A stretch of 5,678 bases of DNA, from contig JBARCX010000116.1 of assembly GCA_049794535.1 (NCBI GenBank), positions 1-5,678 on the forward strand, in the 5' to 3' direction. A model generated the notes under the pieces. That model was not told the DNA's origin, ran no database searches, and saw nothing but the letters and a program-made list of their open reading frames with translations. Of the stretch, positions 1-5,678 are shown one piece after another (position 1 is the first letter of the stretch; each line of letters starts with the position of its first letter). Made by a program: the position numbers and the translations under genes. The stretch comes from JBARCX01 sp049794535 (GTDB taxonomy: Bacteria > Pseudomonadota > Gammaproteobacteria > Xanthomonadales > Rhodanobacteraceae).

Positions 1-1
1 G

Positions 2-1054
2 ATCACCACATATGTGCCGATTAGCTATGGCAAAGCGAACGACATCGCCAAGCTGCTAACCACGGGCAGTATGCAGAGTAGTGGTGGCGCTGGTGGTGGT
101 GCTGGCGCGGGTGGTGGGCAGCATGGTTTCCTTTCGCCACGCGGTAGTGTGTCCTTCGATCAGCGCACCAACACCCTGCTGATCAATGACACCGCGGAGA
201 AGATCGAGCAGCTGCGCAAGTTGATCGCCGTACTCGACAGGCCGGTGCAGCAGGTGCTGATTGAATCGCGTGTCGTGATCGCCAGCGATAGCTTCGAGCG
301 TGATCTGGGTGCCCAGTTCGGTATCAGTGGTGTGCGTCAGGTCGGTAACAAGTCAGTGATCACGGGAGGAAGCATCCCGACCGTTACGGGCAATCCCAGT
401 GAGTACTTCAGCAATGCGCCAGGCACGACGTATCAGACCAACGGTCTCAACGTCAGCCTTCCGGCCAGTACTGTTGCAGGCAGCATTGGTGTAGGCATCA
501 TCGGTAAGAACTTCGCTCTCGATCTGGAACTGCAAGCGGCGCAGACCGAAGGACGTAGCGAGCTGGTTTCCAGTCCGCGTGTGATTACTGCCAACCAGCA
601 GGAAGCGGTGATTCGCCAAGGCCAGGAAATCGGTTACGTCACCTACCAGAACAGCGGCACCGGCGCGGCCGGTAGCGGTACTGCCACGGTGGCATTCAAG
701 GATGCGGTGCTGGAATTGAAGGTGACACCGACGATCACCGCCGACAATCGTGTCTATCTGGCCATCAATGTGAAGAAGGATGCATTGGCCAGTTACATCA
801 CGGTGCCAGGTAGTGGTCAGGTGCCGATCATCAATACGCAGGAAGTGAATACCTCCGTGCTGATCGACAATGGCCAGACTGTGGTGCTCGGCGGTATCTA
901 TCAGGTCACCAAGACGAACTCCGTCGTAAAGGTACCGGGGCTGGGTGATATCCCGGTGCTAGGCGCCCTGTTCCGCCAGACGTCACGCATCAACGACAAG
1001 GCGGAGCTGTTGATCTTCTTAACACCGCGCATTCTTAACGACTCCTTGCAGTAA
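2..1054 (+). CDS. pilQ: Type IV pilus secretin PilQ, C-terminal part (5' truncated)
   Basis: PilQ forms the outer-membrane ring through which the type IV pilus fibre passes. The reading frame is open from base 2, so the GTG at 14 is an internal valine and not a start; 350 residues are visible, about half of a typical PilQ. Numbering from base 2, residues 1-91 are the end of a periplasmic N1-type secretin_N domain, interrupted by a Gly/Ala-rich loop (about 28-39). The secretin domain follows, with a conserved segment at about 189-212 (VSSPRVITANQQEAVIRQGQ), the secretin signature at 311-324 (VPGLGDIPVLGALF, bases 932-973), and the final strand LLIFLTPRI close to the C-terminus. The N-terminal signal peptide and AMIN domains must lie upstream. 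The gene probably ends a pilMNOPQ operon, since a strong terminator follows the TAA at once. GspD is an alternative, but the short tail after LTPRI and the overall sequence fit PilQ better. Confidence 0.95.
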   Translation: MTTYVPISYGKANDIAKLLTTGSMQSSGGAGGGAGAGGGQHGFLSPRGSVSFDQRTNTLLINDTAEKIEQLRKLIAVLDRPVQQVLIESRVVIASDSFERDLGAQFGISGVRQVGNKSVITGGSIPTVTGNPSEYFSNAPGTTYQTNGLNVSLPASTVAGSIGVGIIGKNFALDLELQAAQTEGRSELVSSPRVITANQQEAVIRQGQEIGYVTYQNSGTGAAGSGTATVAFKDAVLELKVTPTITADNRVYLAINVKKDALASYITVPGSGQVPIINTQEVNTSVLIDNGQTVVLGGIYQVTKTNSVVKVPGLGDIPVLGALFRQTSRINDKAELLIFLTPRILNDSLQ

Positions 1055-1071
1055 ATCGCAACGACATGTAG

Positions 1072-1107
1072 ATAAAAAAGGGCGGCCATGGAGCCGCCCT
1101 TTTTTAT
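1072..1107 (+). terminator. Rho-independent terminator after pilQ, symmetric in both directions
   Basis: The inverted repeat pairs 1072-1086 with 1093-1107, giving a perfect 15-bp stem around a 6-base loop (CATGGA). The core is 7 GC pairs (GGGCGGC with GCCGCCC), flanked by an A-tract at 1074-1079 and a T-tract at 1100-1105, with more T-rich sequence to 1110. It starts 17 bases after the pilQ stop codon. Because the A-tract mirrors the T-tract, the element should also work as a terminator on the minus strand. It isolates pilQ transcription from the moxR operon downstream. Confidence 0.93.
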
Positions 1108-1184
1108 TTTCAACGTCTGAATAACGAACGCTGTGCTATCGAACCGTCAAACTTTCAGTCGCATCTGCGGTCAGAAGCGACACC

Positions 1185-2201
1185 ATGCACCACGGAAAAC
1201 TCATGATGGACATGCCCCAGAGCCAGGCCCCGGGCCGTTTGCAGCAAGCCTTCGCGCAACTGCGAGATAAGCTGCAACAAAGCATCATTGGCCAGCCGCA
1301 CCTGATCGACTGCTTGCTGATTGCCCTGCTTGCGGATGGTCATTTGCTCGTCGAAGGCGCGCCCGGCCTGGCAAAGACCACGGCGGTGAAGGCTCTGGCT
1401 GCATGCATCGAGGCGGATTTCCACCGAGTGCAGTTCACGCCGGATCTATTGCCCGCCGATCTCACCGGCACCGATGTATTTCGCCCGCAGGCTGGCAGTT
1501 TCGAATTCGAACGCGGCCCGTTGTTCCACAACATCGTGCTGGCCGATGAGATCAACCGCGCTCCGGCGAAAGTGCAGTCTGCGCTGCTCGAGGCGATGGC
1601 CGAACGACAGATCACCGTTGGTCGCAGCACGTGGCGACTCCCCGAATTGTTCCTCGTCATGGCGACGCAGAACCCGATCGAGCAGGAAGGCACGTTCACG
1701 TTGCCGGAAGCGCAGCTGGATCGTTTCATGATGCACGTGACCATCGGCTATCCCGACGCGGCGGCCGAGTTGGCGATTCTTCGCCTGACGCGTGAGCAGG
1801 CTCGCCAGCAACTGCATGCAAAAGCGGCGCCTGCACCGATACTCAGCCAAGCCGACGTATTTGCGGCTCGTGAAGCTGCGCTAGCTGTGCACATGGCTCC
1901 CGCCTTGGAGGAGTACCTCACTCAGCTGGTACTGGCAAGTCGCGATGCAGGTCGTTACGGACCTGAGCTGAAGCGCTGGATTGCCTGGGGTGCCAGTCCG
2001 CGCGCCACCATTGCCTTGGACCGCTGCGCACGCGCTCATGCATGGTTGGCGGGTCGGGATTATGTGCTGCCTGAAGACGTACATGCGATCGTTCATGAGG
2101 TGATGCGCCATCGTGTGCTGCTCAGCTATGAGGCTGAGGCAGAAGGTGTGCGCAGTGATCAGGTCATCGCCCGTTTACTGGATCTCGTGCCGCTGCCGTG
2201 A
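1185..2201 (+). CDS. moxR: MoxR-family AAA+ ATPase
   Basis: Cytosolic AAA+ ATPase of the MoxR family, thought to work as a chaperone-like remodeller with VWA-domain partners; its substrate here is unknown. With the start at 1185 the protein has 338 residues, a normal length. Visible motifs are Walker A GAPGLAKT (58-65), Walker B IVLADEINRA (117-126, acidic pair D121/E122), sensor 1 ATQNP (160-164), an arginine-finger-like LDRF (178-181, R180), and sensor 2 GASPRA (269-274, R273). The C-terminal third is the helical AAA_lid_2 domain. All key ATPase residues are present. The start is uncertain: ATG 1185 has only a weak upstream AGAAG, while ATG 1203, 1206 or 1212 are also possible, and GGAAAA at 1194-1199 lies 6 bases before ATG 1206. 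The choice changes only a non-conserved N-terminal tail. The gene is first in the operon, and its TGA overlaps the next start as GTGA. Confidence 0.93.
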   Translation: MHHGKLMMDMPQSQAPGRLQQAFAQLRDKLQQSIIGQPHLIDCLLIALLADGHLLVEGAPGLAKTTAVKALAACIEADFHRVQFTPDLLPADLTGTDVFRPQAGSFEFERGPLFHNIVLADEINRAPAKVQSALLEAMAERQITVGRSTWRLPELFLVMATQNPIEQEGTFTLPEAQLDRFMMHVTIGYPDAAAELAILRLTREQARQQLHAKAAPAPILSQADVFAAREAALAVHMAPALEEYLTQLVLASRDAGRYGPELKRWIAWGASPRATIALDRCARAHAWLAGRDYVLPEDVHAIVHEVMRHRVLLSYEAEAEGVRSDQVIARLLDLVPLP

Positions 2202-3163
2202 GCACTGCGAAGCGGATAGACGCTATGCCGATAAGCCAAGCATTACCCAGTCGTACGGATGGAGACGGTCGTGTTCACGTCTCACTGGCTGAATTGATCG
2301 GTTTGCGCACACGAGTGGCTCGGCTCACTTTGCCGCCGGTCGATAGTCGTGCCGCGCGTGCGGGACAACAAGCCAGCCGCCTTCATGGGCGCGGTATGGA
2401 TTACGCCGAGTCACGTGCTTATCAGCCGGGAGATGATGTACGCCGCTTGGATTGGCGACTCACCGCGCGCAGCGGAAAGTTGCATACCAAGCTATTTCAG
2501 GAAGAACGCGAAGGTCGCCTTTTGATCCTGCTGGACAGCCACGCCAGCATGCGTTTCGGCACGCGTGCACGCTTCAAATCAGTACAGGCCGCGCGCGCCG
2601 CGGCGCTGGCTGCATGGTACGCCGTGCGTGCCGGTGAACGCGTGGGCTTGCTTGCGTTTGGCGGGCATGGACGAATGCTACGGCCACGCGGTGGTGCGCG
2701 TGGCGCACTTGCCGTGTGTGGCGCATTGGCTGAATGGGATGCGTTGCAAGACGCAGGTGACGAACCATTATCCGAAGCGCTGCGGCGCGCCAACCGGCTG
2801 CAACATGGCGCGAGTCGCGTGCTGATCATCAGTGATGGCCTCAGTTGCGATGAGGCTGCGCGTAGTCGCTTGCTCGATGTGACTCGACACGCTGAGGTGC
2901 GCGTGTTGGTGGTGGCGGATCCCTTGGAACTTCAGCTGCCGCCGCCAGGCCGCTATCCGTTGGAGCATGCAGGCGAACGTCGCGAAGTGTCGCTGCTCGG
3001 CACACGCGAGCGTAATGAATTTCAACGTCACCTCGGTGCAGGACAAGCCCACTTGCATGGGCTAACAAAATCGCTGGGCCTTCACGTGCAGGGTATCGAT
3101 ACGACAGCGGACCCGCTCGATGCGATATCGGCGTTGATGCGCGCGGGGAGGTCGGCACGATGA
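2198..3163 (+). CDS. DUF58 protein (VWA-like partner of MoxR), altered MIDAS
   Basis: A DUF58-family protein of 321 residues, the usual companion of MoxR; its molecular function is not established. The diagnostic DUF58 block spans about residues 66-118: GMDYAESRAYQPGDDVRRLD, then WRLTARSGKL and the VWA-like strand LLILLDSHASM. No transmembrane segment is visible, so it is probably cytosolic. The metal-site motif reads D113-S-H115-A-S117: His stands where DxSxS has its first Ser. The later acidic position in LIISDG (D213) is kept. The GTG start overlaps the moxR stop (GTGA) and gives full length; an in-frame ATG at 2225 (residue 10) is an alternative that loses only unconserved sequence. Neither start has a strong Shine-Dalgarno, so translation may depend on coupling to moxR. 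The identity is firm; the function is inferred from neighbours. Confidence 0.92.
   Translation: MSTAKRIDAMPISQALPSRTDGDGRVHVSLAELIGLRTRVARLTLPPVDSRAARAGQQASRLHGRGMDYAESRAYQPGDDVRRLDWRLTARSGKLHTKLFQEEREGRLLILLDSHASMRFGTRARFKSVQAARAAALAAWYAVRAGERVGLLAFGGHGRMLRPRGGARGALAVCGALAEWDALQDAGDEPLSEALRRANRLQHGASRVLIISDGLSCDEAARSRLLDVTRHAEVRVLVVADPLELQLPPPGRYPLEHAGERREVSLLGTRERNEFQRHLGAGQAHLHGLTKSLGLHVQGIDTTADPLDAISALMRAGRSAR
3145..3151 (+). promoter_or_regulatory. Strong Shine-Dalgarno for the DUF4381 gene
   Basis: GGGGAGG lies 8 bases before the ATG at 3160, inside the end of the DUF58 gene. It supports that start; a second ATG follows directly at 3163 and would also be within reach. Confidence 0.8.
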
Positions 3164-3693
3164 TGCTTCAGTCGACGACACCCCCACCTAGTGCAGCACC
3201 ACCGGTCTCACCTGGGTTGGTACTGCGCGATATTCATCTGCCGCCTAACCCATCGTGGTGGCCACCCGCGCCGGGATGGTGGGTACTCGCTGCGTTGCTG
3301 CTTATCTTGATAGGCATCATTGTGCTGATCTGGCATCGACGTCGCCGTCGCGTTGCGTGGCAGCGTCGTGCGTTGGATGAAATCGATGCGCTTGCTGCGC
3401 GACATGCCGACGATGACGCCGCACTAGCCGCGGGGTTGCACCAGCTGCTTCGACGCGCAGCACGGCGCTATGAACCAACGGCTACCCAGCAACGCGGCGA
3501 ACCATGGCGACAAACGTTGGAACAGGTACCTGTGGATGTCGTCACGCTCGATGTGTTGGCGACATTGGAACAACGCATGTATCAACCGTTAGCCACCTTC
3601 GATCGGTTGGCTGCCTTAGCGGCAACACGACACTGGCTGGCGATGGCGTTGCGTCGCACGCCGCGCATGGGCAAGGAGGCGAAACGTGCCTGA
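3160..3693 (+). CDS. DUF4381 single-pass membrane protein
   Basis: A small membrane protein of 177 residues from the DUF4381 family, found in MoxR/Bat operons of proteobacteria; its biochemical role is unknown. Residues 1-38 are Pro-rich and carry the family-typical block DIHLPPNPSWWPPAPGWW (24-41). One hydrophobic helix follows (about 41-58), then a strongly basic HRRRRR run (59-64). By the positive-inside rule the N-terminus faces the periplasm and the C-terminal domain (about 65-177, helical, rich in Ala, Arg and Leu) faces the cytosol. There it could contact MoxR or DUF58, which is an inference. The ATG overlaps the DUF58 stop (ATGA) and has a strong Shine-Dalgarno. Its end overlaps the next gene by 8 bases. 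In position it may stand in for the small accessory proteins of other Bat loci. Confidence 0.87.
   Translation: MMLQSTTPPPSAAPPVSPGLVLRDIHLPPNPSWWPPAPGWWVLAALLLILIGIIVLIWHRRRRRVAWQRRALDEIDALAARHADDDAALAAGLHQLLRRAARRYEPTATQQRGEPWRQTLEQVPVDVVTLDVLATLEQRMYQPLATFDRLAALAATRHWLAMALRRTPRMGKEAKRA
3673..3679 (+). promoter_or_regulatory. Strong Shine-Dalgarno that fixes the GTG start of the BatA-like gene
   Basis: AAGGAGG sits 6 bases before GTG 3686, within the last codons of the DUF4381 gene. No ATG occurs in the BatA-like frame until well past the first membrane helix (residue 57), so this site decides the non-ATG start. Confidence 0.85.
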
Positions 3694-4690
3694 CTTCGCC
3701 TGGGCGGATTTTGTGCGGCCTGATTTTGTATGGCCATGGGTATTTGTGCTTTTGCCATTGCCGTGGCTGCTGCGACGTTTGCTGCGTCCAGCTGCGCCGG
3801 GTCAGGCGTTGCATCTGCCACACCCCCATCTGTCATGGGGTGAGAGTCGCGGTATGGCCGTACAAGGCGCGGTGCCATGGTTGCTTGCCCTAGCATGGCT
3901 TTGCCTGCTCGTCGCCGCGGCACGGCCGCAGCGGCTAGGTCCACCGCAAGCACAGCATCACAGTGGGCGCGCCATGCTGCTGGCGGTGGATCTCTCCGGC
4001 AGCATGAGCACCAACGATATGGTGTTGGCCGGCCAACCGGTAAGCCGCTTTGGCGCGGTCGAGGCCATCGCCGGTGATTTCATCGCACGACGAAGTGGCG
4101 ATGAAATGGGACTGATTGCGTTCGGTAGCCGTGCCTTTCTGGTCACGCCGCTGACCTATGACCTCAATGCTGTGCGTGCGCAATTGCAGGGCGCAACGGT
4201 GGGTCTTGCGGGCACCGAGACGGCGATTGGCGATGCCATCGCGATCGCAGTAAAGCGACTGTCGTCGCTGCCGGAACAAGCGCGCGTGTTGGTGCTGCTT
4301 ACCGATGGCGTCAACAATACAGGCAGCATTGAGCCGTTAGATGCGGCGCGAGCGGCGAAGGCTGCAGGTGTACGTATCTACACCATTGGCATCGGCGCTA
4401 CGCAGATGCGTGTGCCTGGTTTTTTTGGTGATCAGGTAATCAATCCATCGGCTGATCTCGATGCGAACATGCTCACCACGATCGCGCAAGAGACGGGAGG
4501 TAAGTTCTTCCGCGCGACAGACGGTGATCAGCTGGCGGATGCCTATCGTGCGATTGATGCGCTGGAGCCGATGCCACAGCAGGGGCCGAGCTTGCGACTT
4601 CACCATGAGTTATTTCGCTGGCCGCTGAATGTCGCCGCTCTGTTATTAATGCTGGCATGGCTTCCGCGCAAGCAGAGGAAGCCCGTATGA
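3686..4690 (+). CDS. batA: Membrane-anchored VWA protein, BatA-like, intact MIDAS
   Basis: A 334-residue inner-membrane protein with one von Willebrand factor A domain, of the BatA (Bacteroides aerotolerance) type; such proteins are thought to be MoxR partners in envelope or stress functions. Predicted order: helix 1 at about 16-33, ending in basic residues; helix 2 at about 60-78; a VWA domain at about 96-295; helix 3 at about 312-327, followed by a basic RKQRK tail. This places the VWA domain in the periplasm. The metal site is complete: D102-L-S104-G-S106, a Thr in the AGTETAIGDAI segment (T177 or T179), and D207 in LLTDG. The segment LTTIAQETGGKFFRATDGDQ (263-282) is typical of the family. 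The GTG start is fixed by the Shine-Dalgarno at 3673-3679 and lies 8 bases inside the previous gene. The stop overlaps the next start (ATGA). Length is normal for the family. Confidence 0.92.
   Translation: MPDFAWADFVRPDFVWPWVFVLLPLPWLLRRLLRPAAPGQALHLPHPHLSWGESRGMAVQGAVPWLLALAWLCLLVAAARPQRLGPPQAQHHSGRAMLLAVDLSGSMSTNDMVLAGQPVSRFGAVEAIAGDFIARRSGDEMGLIAFGSRAFLVTPLTYDLNAVRAQLQGATVGLAGTETAIGDAIAIAVKRLSSLPEQARVLVLLTDGVNNTGSIEPLDAARAAKAAGVRIYTIGIGATQMRVPGFFGDQVINPSADLDANMLTTIAQETGGKFFRATDGDQLADAYRAIDALEPMPQQGPSLRLHHELFRWPLNVAALLLMLAWLPRKQRKPV
4674..4681 (+). promoter_or_regulatory. Shine-Dalgarno for the BatB-like gene
   Basis: AGAGGAAG, with its GAGGA core at 4675-4679, lies 7 bases before ATG 4687, inside the end of the BatA-like gene. 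It supports the overlapping ATGA start. Confidence 0.75.
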
Positions 4691-5678
4691 GCGAGGCCCT
4701 ACACCAATTCCATTTCTTGCAGCCGATGTGGTTGCTTGCATTGGTGGCACTGCCATTGTTGTTGTGGCTGGGTGCACGCGGTAGTAGTGCACAGCAAGAA
4801 TTGTCGCGACTGGTCGATGCAGAGCTGCTGCCGCATCTACTTTATGGTCGGGCACGTAGTCGGCGGTTGCCGTTCGGACTGTTTGCGTTGGGTTGGTTGC
4901 TGGGTGTATTGGCGCTGGCAGGGCCAACTTGGAGCCGCATTGCGCAGCCGCTCTACACCGATCGTGCAGTGCAAGTGGTGGCGATATCGCTATCGCAGAG
5001 CATGTTGGCACGTGATGTGACGCCGAGCCGAATCGATCGCGCACGCTACAAAGCGCACGACTTGCTAGCGAGCAACAATGATGGCCTCAATGGTTTGATT
5101 GGTTACGCTGGCGAATCCTTCGTCGTGGCGCCACTGACGAGTGATGTGCGTAGTCTCAATGAGCTACTCGATGCGATGGCTCCTAACACGATGCCCGTGG
5201 ATGGCAACAACGCAGCGCAAGCGATCGCTCAGGGTGTGGCGCTGATTCACGACGCCAAAGCCGATGCTGGTTCGTTGGTGTTACTCACCGACACCGCCGA
5301 TGCAACAGCACAGGAAGCGGCGAGTAAAGCGCTAGCTGCAGGCGTACATGTATCGGTACTCGGTGTCGGCACGGCACAGGGTGGCCCGGTGCCGTTAGGT
5401 GATGGCAGTTTTCTGCACGATGCGCAGGGCAACCTCGTGTTGGTGCGTCGAGACGATGCCGCACTCACTGCCTTGGCGACTGCTGGCGGCGGCACGTATG
5501 TGCCGATGAGCGACGATGGGCGTGACATCGCGGGGCTGCACGCCCAACTGCAACCAGCCCACCAGGCAACCATGTCGGCTGGGCAACAGGGCGATGCGTG
5601 GCAGGATCGTGGTCCGTGGCTGTTGTTGCCCTTGCTGCTGATTGCCGCGTTGGCGTTCCGTCGCGGCTGGCTCTTGAT
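4687..5678 (+). CDS. batB: Membrane VWA protein, BatB-like, 3' truncated, altered MIDAS
   Basis: The frame is open from ATG 4687 to the right edge with no stop, giving 330 complete residues. It encodes a second membrane VWA protein of the BatB type. Predicted order: helix 1 at about 10-28, a cytosolic loop with a basic RARSRR stretch (55-60), helix 2 at about 61-80, a VWA domain at about 94-285, and helix 3 at about 309-325, followed by RRGW. The VWA domain should face the periplasm. The family block after the metal site, MLARDVTPSRIDRARYKAHD (106-125), is clear. The MIDAS motif is changed: it reads S101-L-S103-Q-S105, with Ser where the leading Asp is expected, although D202 in LLTD remains. 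Many proteobacterial BatB-like proteins continue into a TPR region; whether this one does lies outside the window. The start overlaps the batA stop by 4 bases and has a good Shine-Dalgarno. Confidence 0.9.
   Translation, partial: MSEALHQFHFLQPMWLLALVALPLLLWLGARGSSAQQELSRLVDAELLPHLLYGRARSRRLPFGLFALGWLLGVLALAGPTWSRIAQPLYTDRAVQVVAISLSQSMLARDVTPSRIDRARYKAHDLLASNNDGLNGLIGYAGESFVVAPLTSDVRSLNELLDAMAPNTMPVDGNNAAQAIAQGVALIHDAKADAGSLVLLTDTADATAQEAASKALAAGVHVSVLGVGTAQGGPVPLGDGSFLHDAQGNLVLVRRDDAALTALATAGGGTYVPMSDDGRDIAGLHAQLQPAHQATMSAGQQGDAWQDRGPWLLLPLLLIAALAFRRGWLL

Noticed and set aside
14..16. GTG as a start codon for the pilQ reading frame
   Set aside because: The frame is open to the left edge, and the residues before it (ITTY) continue the conserved N1 strand, so the gene is cut by the window rather than starting here.
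901..1113. Antisense open frame running through the terminator into pilQ
   Set aside because: It would begin beside the hairpin, which should terminate minus-strand transcription too, and its product has no recognisable features.
1110..1184. Possible sigma-70 promoter for moxR (for example TGC-TATCGA at about 1134-1142 or an AT-rich stretch at 1118-1124)
   Set aside because: The -10 matches are poor and no -35 element sits at the right spacing, so I do not annotate a promoter.
1340..1850. Long antisense open frames opposite moxR
   Set aside because: They mirror the conserved ATPase coding sequence, have no recognisable domain or ribosome binding site, and arise from the codon bias of moxR.
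3504..3893. Cys-rich open frame on the plus strand overlapping the DUF4381 and BatA-like genes
   Set aside because: It is a different frame across the ends of two well-supported genes with clear family motifs; its Cys, Gly and His content is what a shifted frame of this coding sequence gives.
3582..3953. Antisense open frame opposite the DUF4381/BatA-like junction
   Set aside because: Ala-rich shadow of genuine coding sequence, with no family motif or start signal.
4981..5004. Interpreting the BatB MIDAS change as pseudogene decay or a frameshift
   Set aside because: The frame is continuous for 330 residues, with conserved family sequence directly before and after the substitution.
4646..5044. 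Antisense and alternative-frame open stretches over the batB start (also 4736-5020 on the plus strand)
   Set aside because: The in-frame BatB-like product has clear membrane helices and family sequence, so these are shadows.

Overview
The window looks like chromosomal DNA from a gammaproteobacterium, most likely of the Xanthomonadales/Lysobacterales (Xanthomonas, Stenotrophomonas, Dyella or Rhodanobacter type). This rests on the moderately GC-rich coding style, the protein sequences, and a type IV pilus secretin gene lying just upstream of a MoxR/Bat-type operon. The placement is inferred from memory of these families; no search was run. Every gene reads left to right.

Region 1 (2-1054) is the 3' half of pilQ, the outer-membrane secretin of the type IV pilus; its 5' half lies outside the window. 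Region 2 (1055-1184) is a short intergenic gap. It holds a strong hairpin terminator (1072-1107) that separates the pilus operon from what follows, and no promoter I could identify with confidence.

Region 3 (1185 to the right edge) is a tightly packed five-gene operon: a MoxR-family AAA+ ATPase, a soluble DUF58 protein with a von Willebrand factor A-like (VWA) fold, a single-pass membrane DUF4381 protein, a membrane VWA protein (BatA-like), and a second membrane VWA protein (BatB-like) cut by the right edge. All four junctions overlap by 4 to 8 bases, and the last three have clear Shine-Dalgarno sequences inside the preceding gene. This implies translational coupling and a fixed ratio of products.

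From what is known of MoxR/Bat loci, the ATPase is thought to act as a chaperone-like remodeller with the VWA proteins, in envelope or stress-related functions. The exact substrate is generally unknown and cannot be read here. By the positive-inside pattern, I infer that MoxR and DUF58 act in the cytosol, that DUF4381 presents its C-terminal domain to the cytosol, and that the BatA and BatB VWA domains face the periplasm.

The gene set itself is a known type, not a new system. The most notable point is that, of the three VWA-like proteins, only the BatA-like one keeps a complete DxSxS metal-binding (MIDAS) motif. The DUF58 protein has His in place of the first Ser, and the BatB-like protein has Ser in place of the leading Asp. 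No RNA genes, CRISPR arrays, insertion sequences or phage genes were seen.
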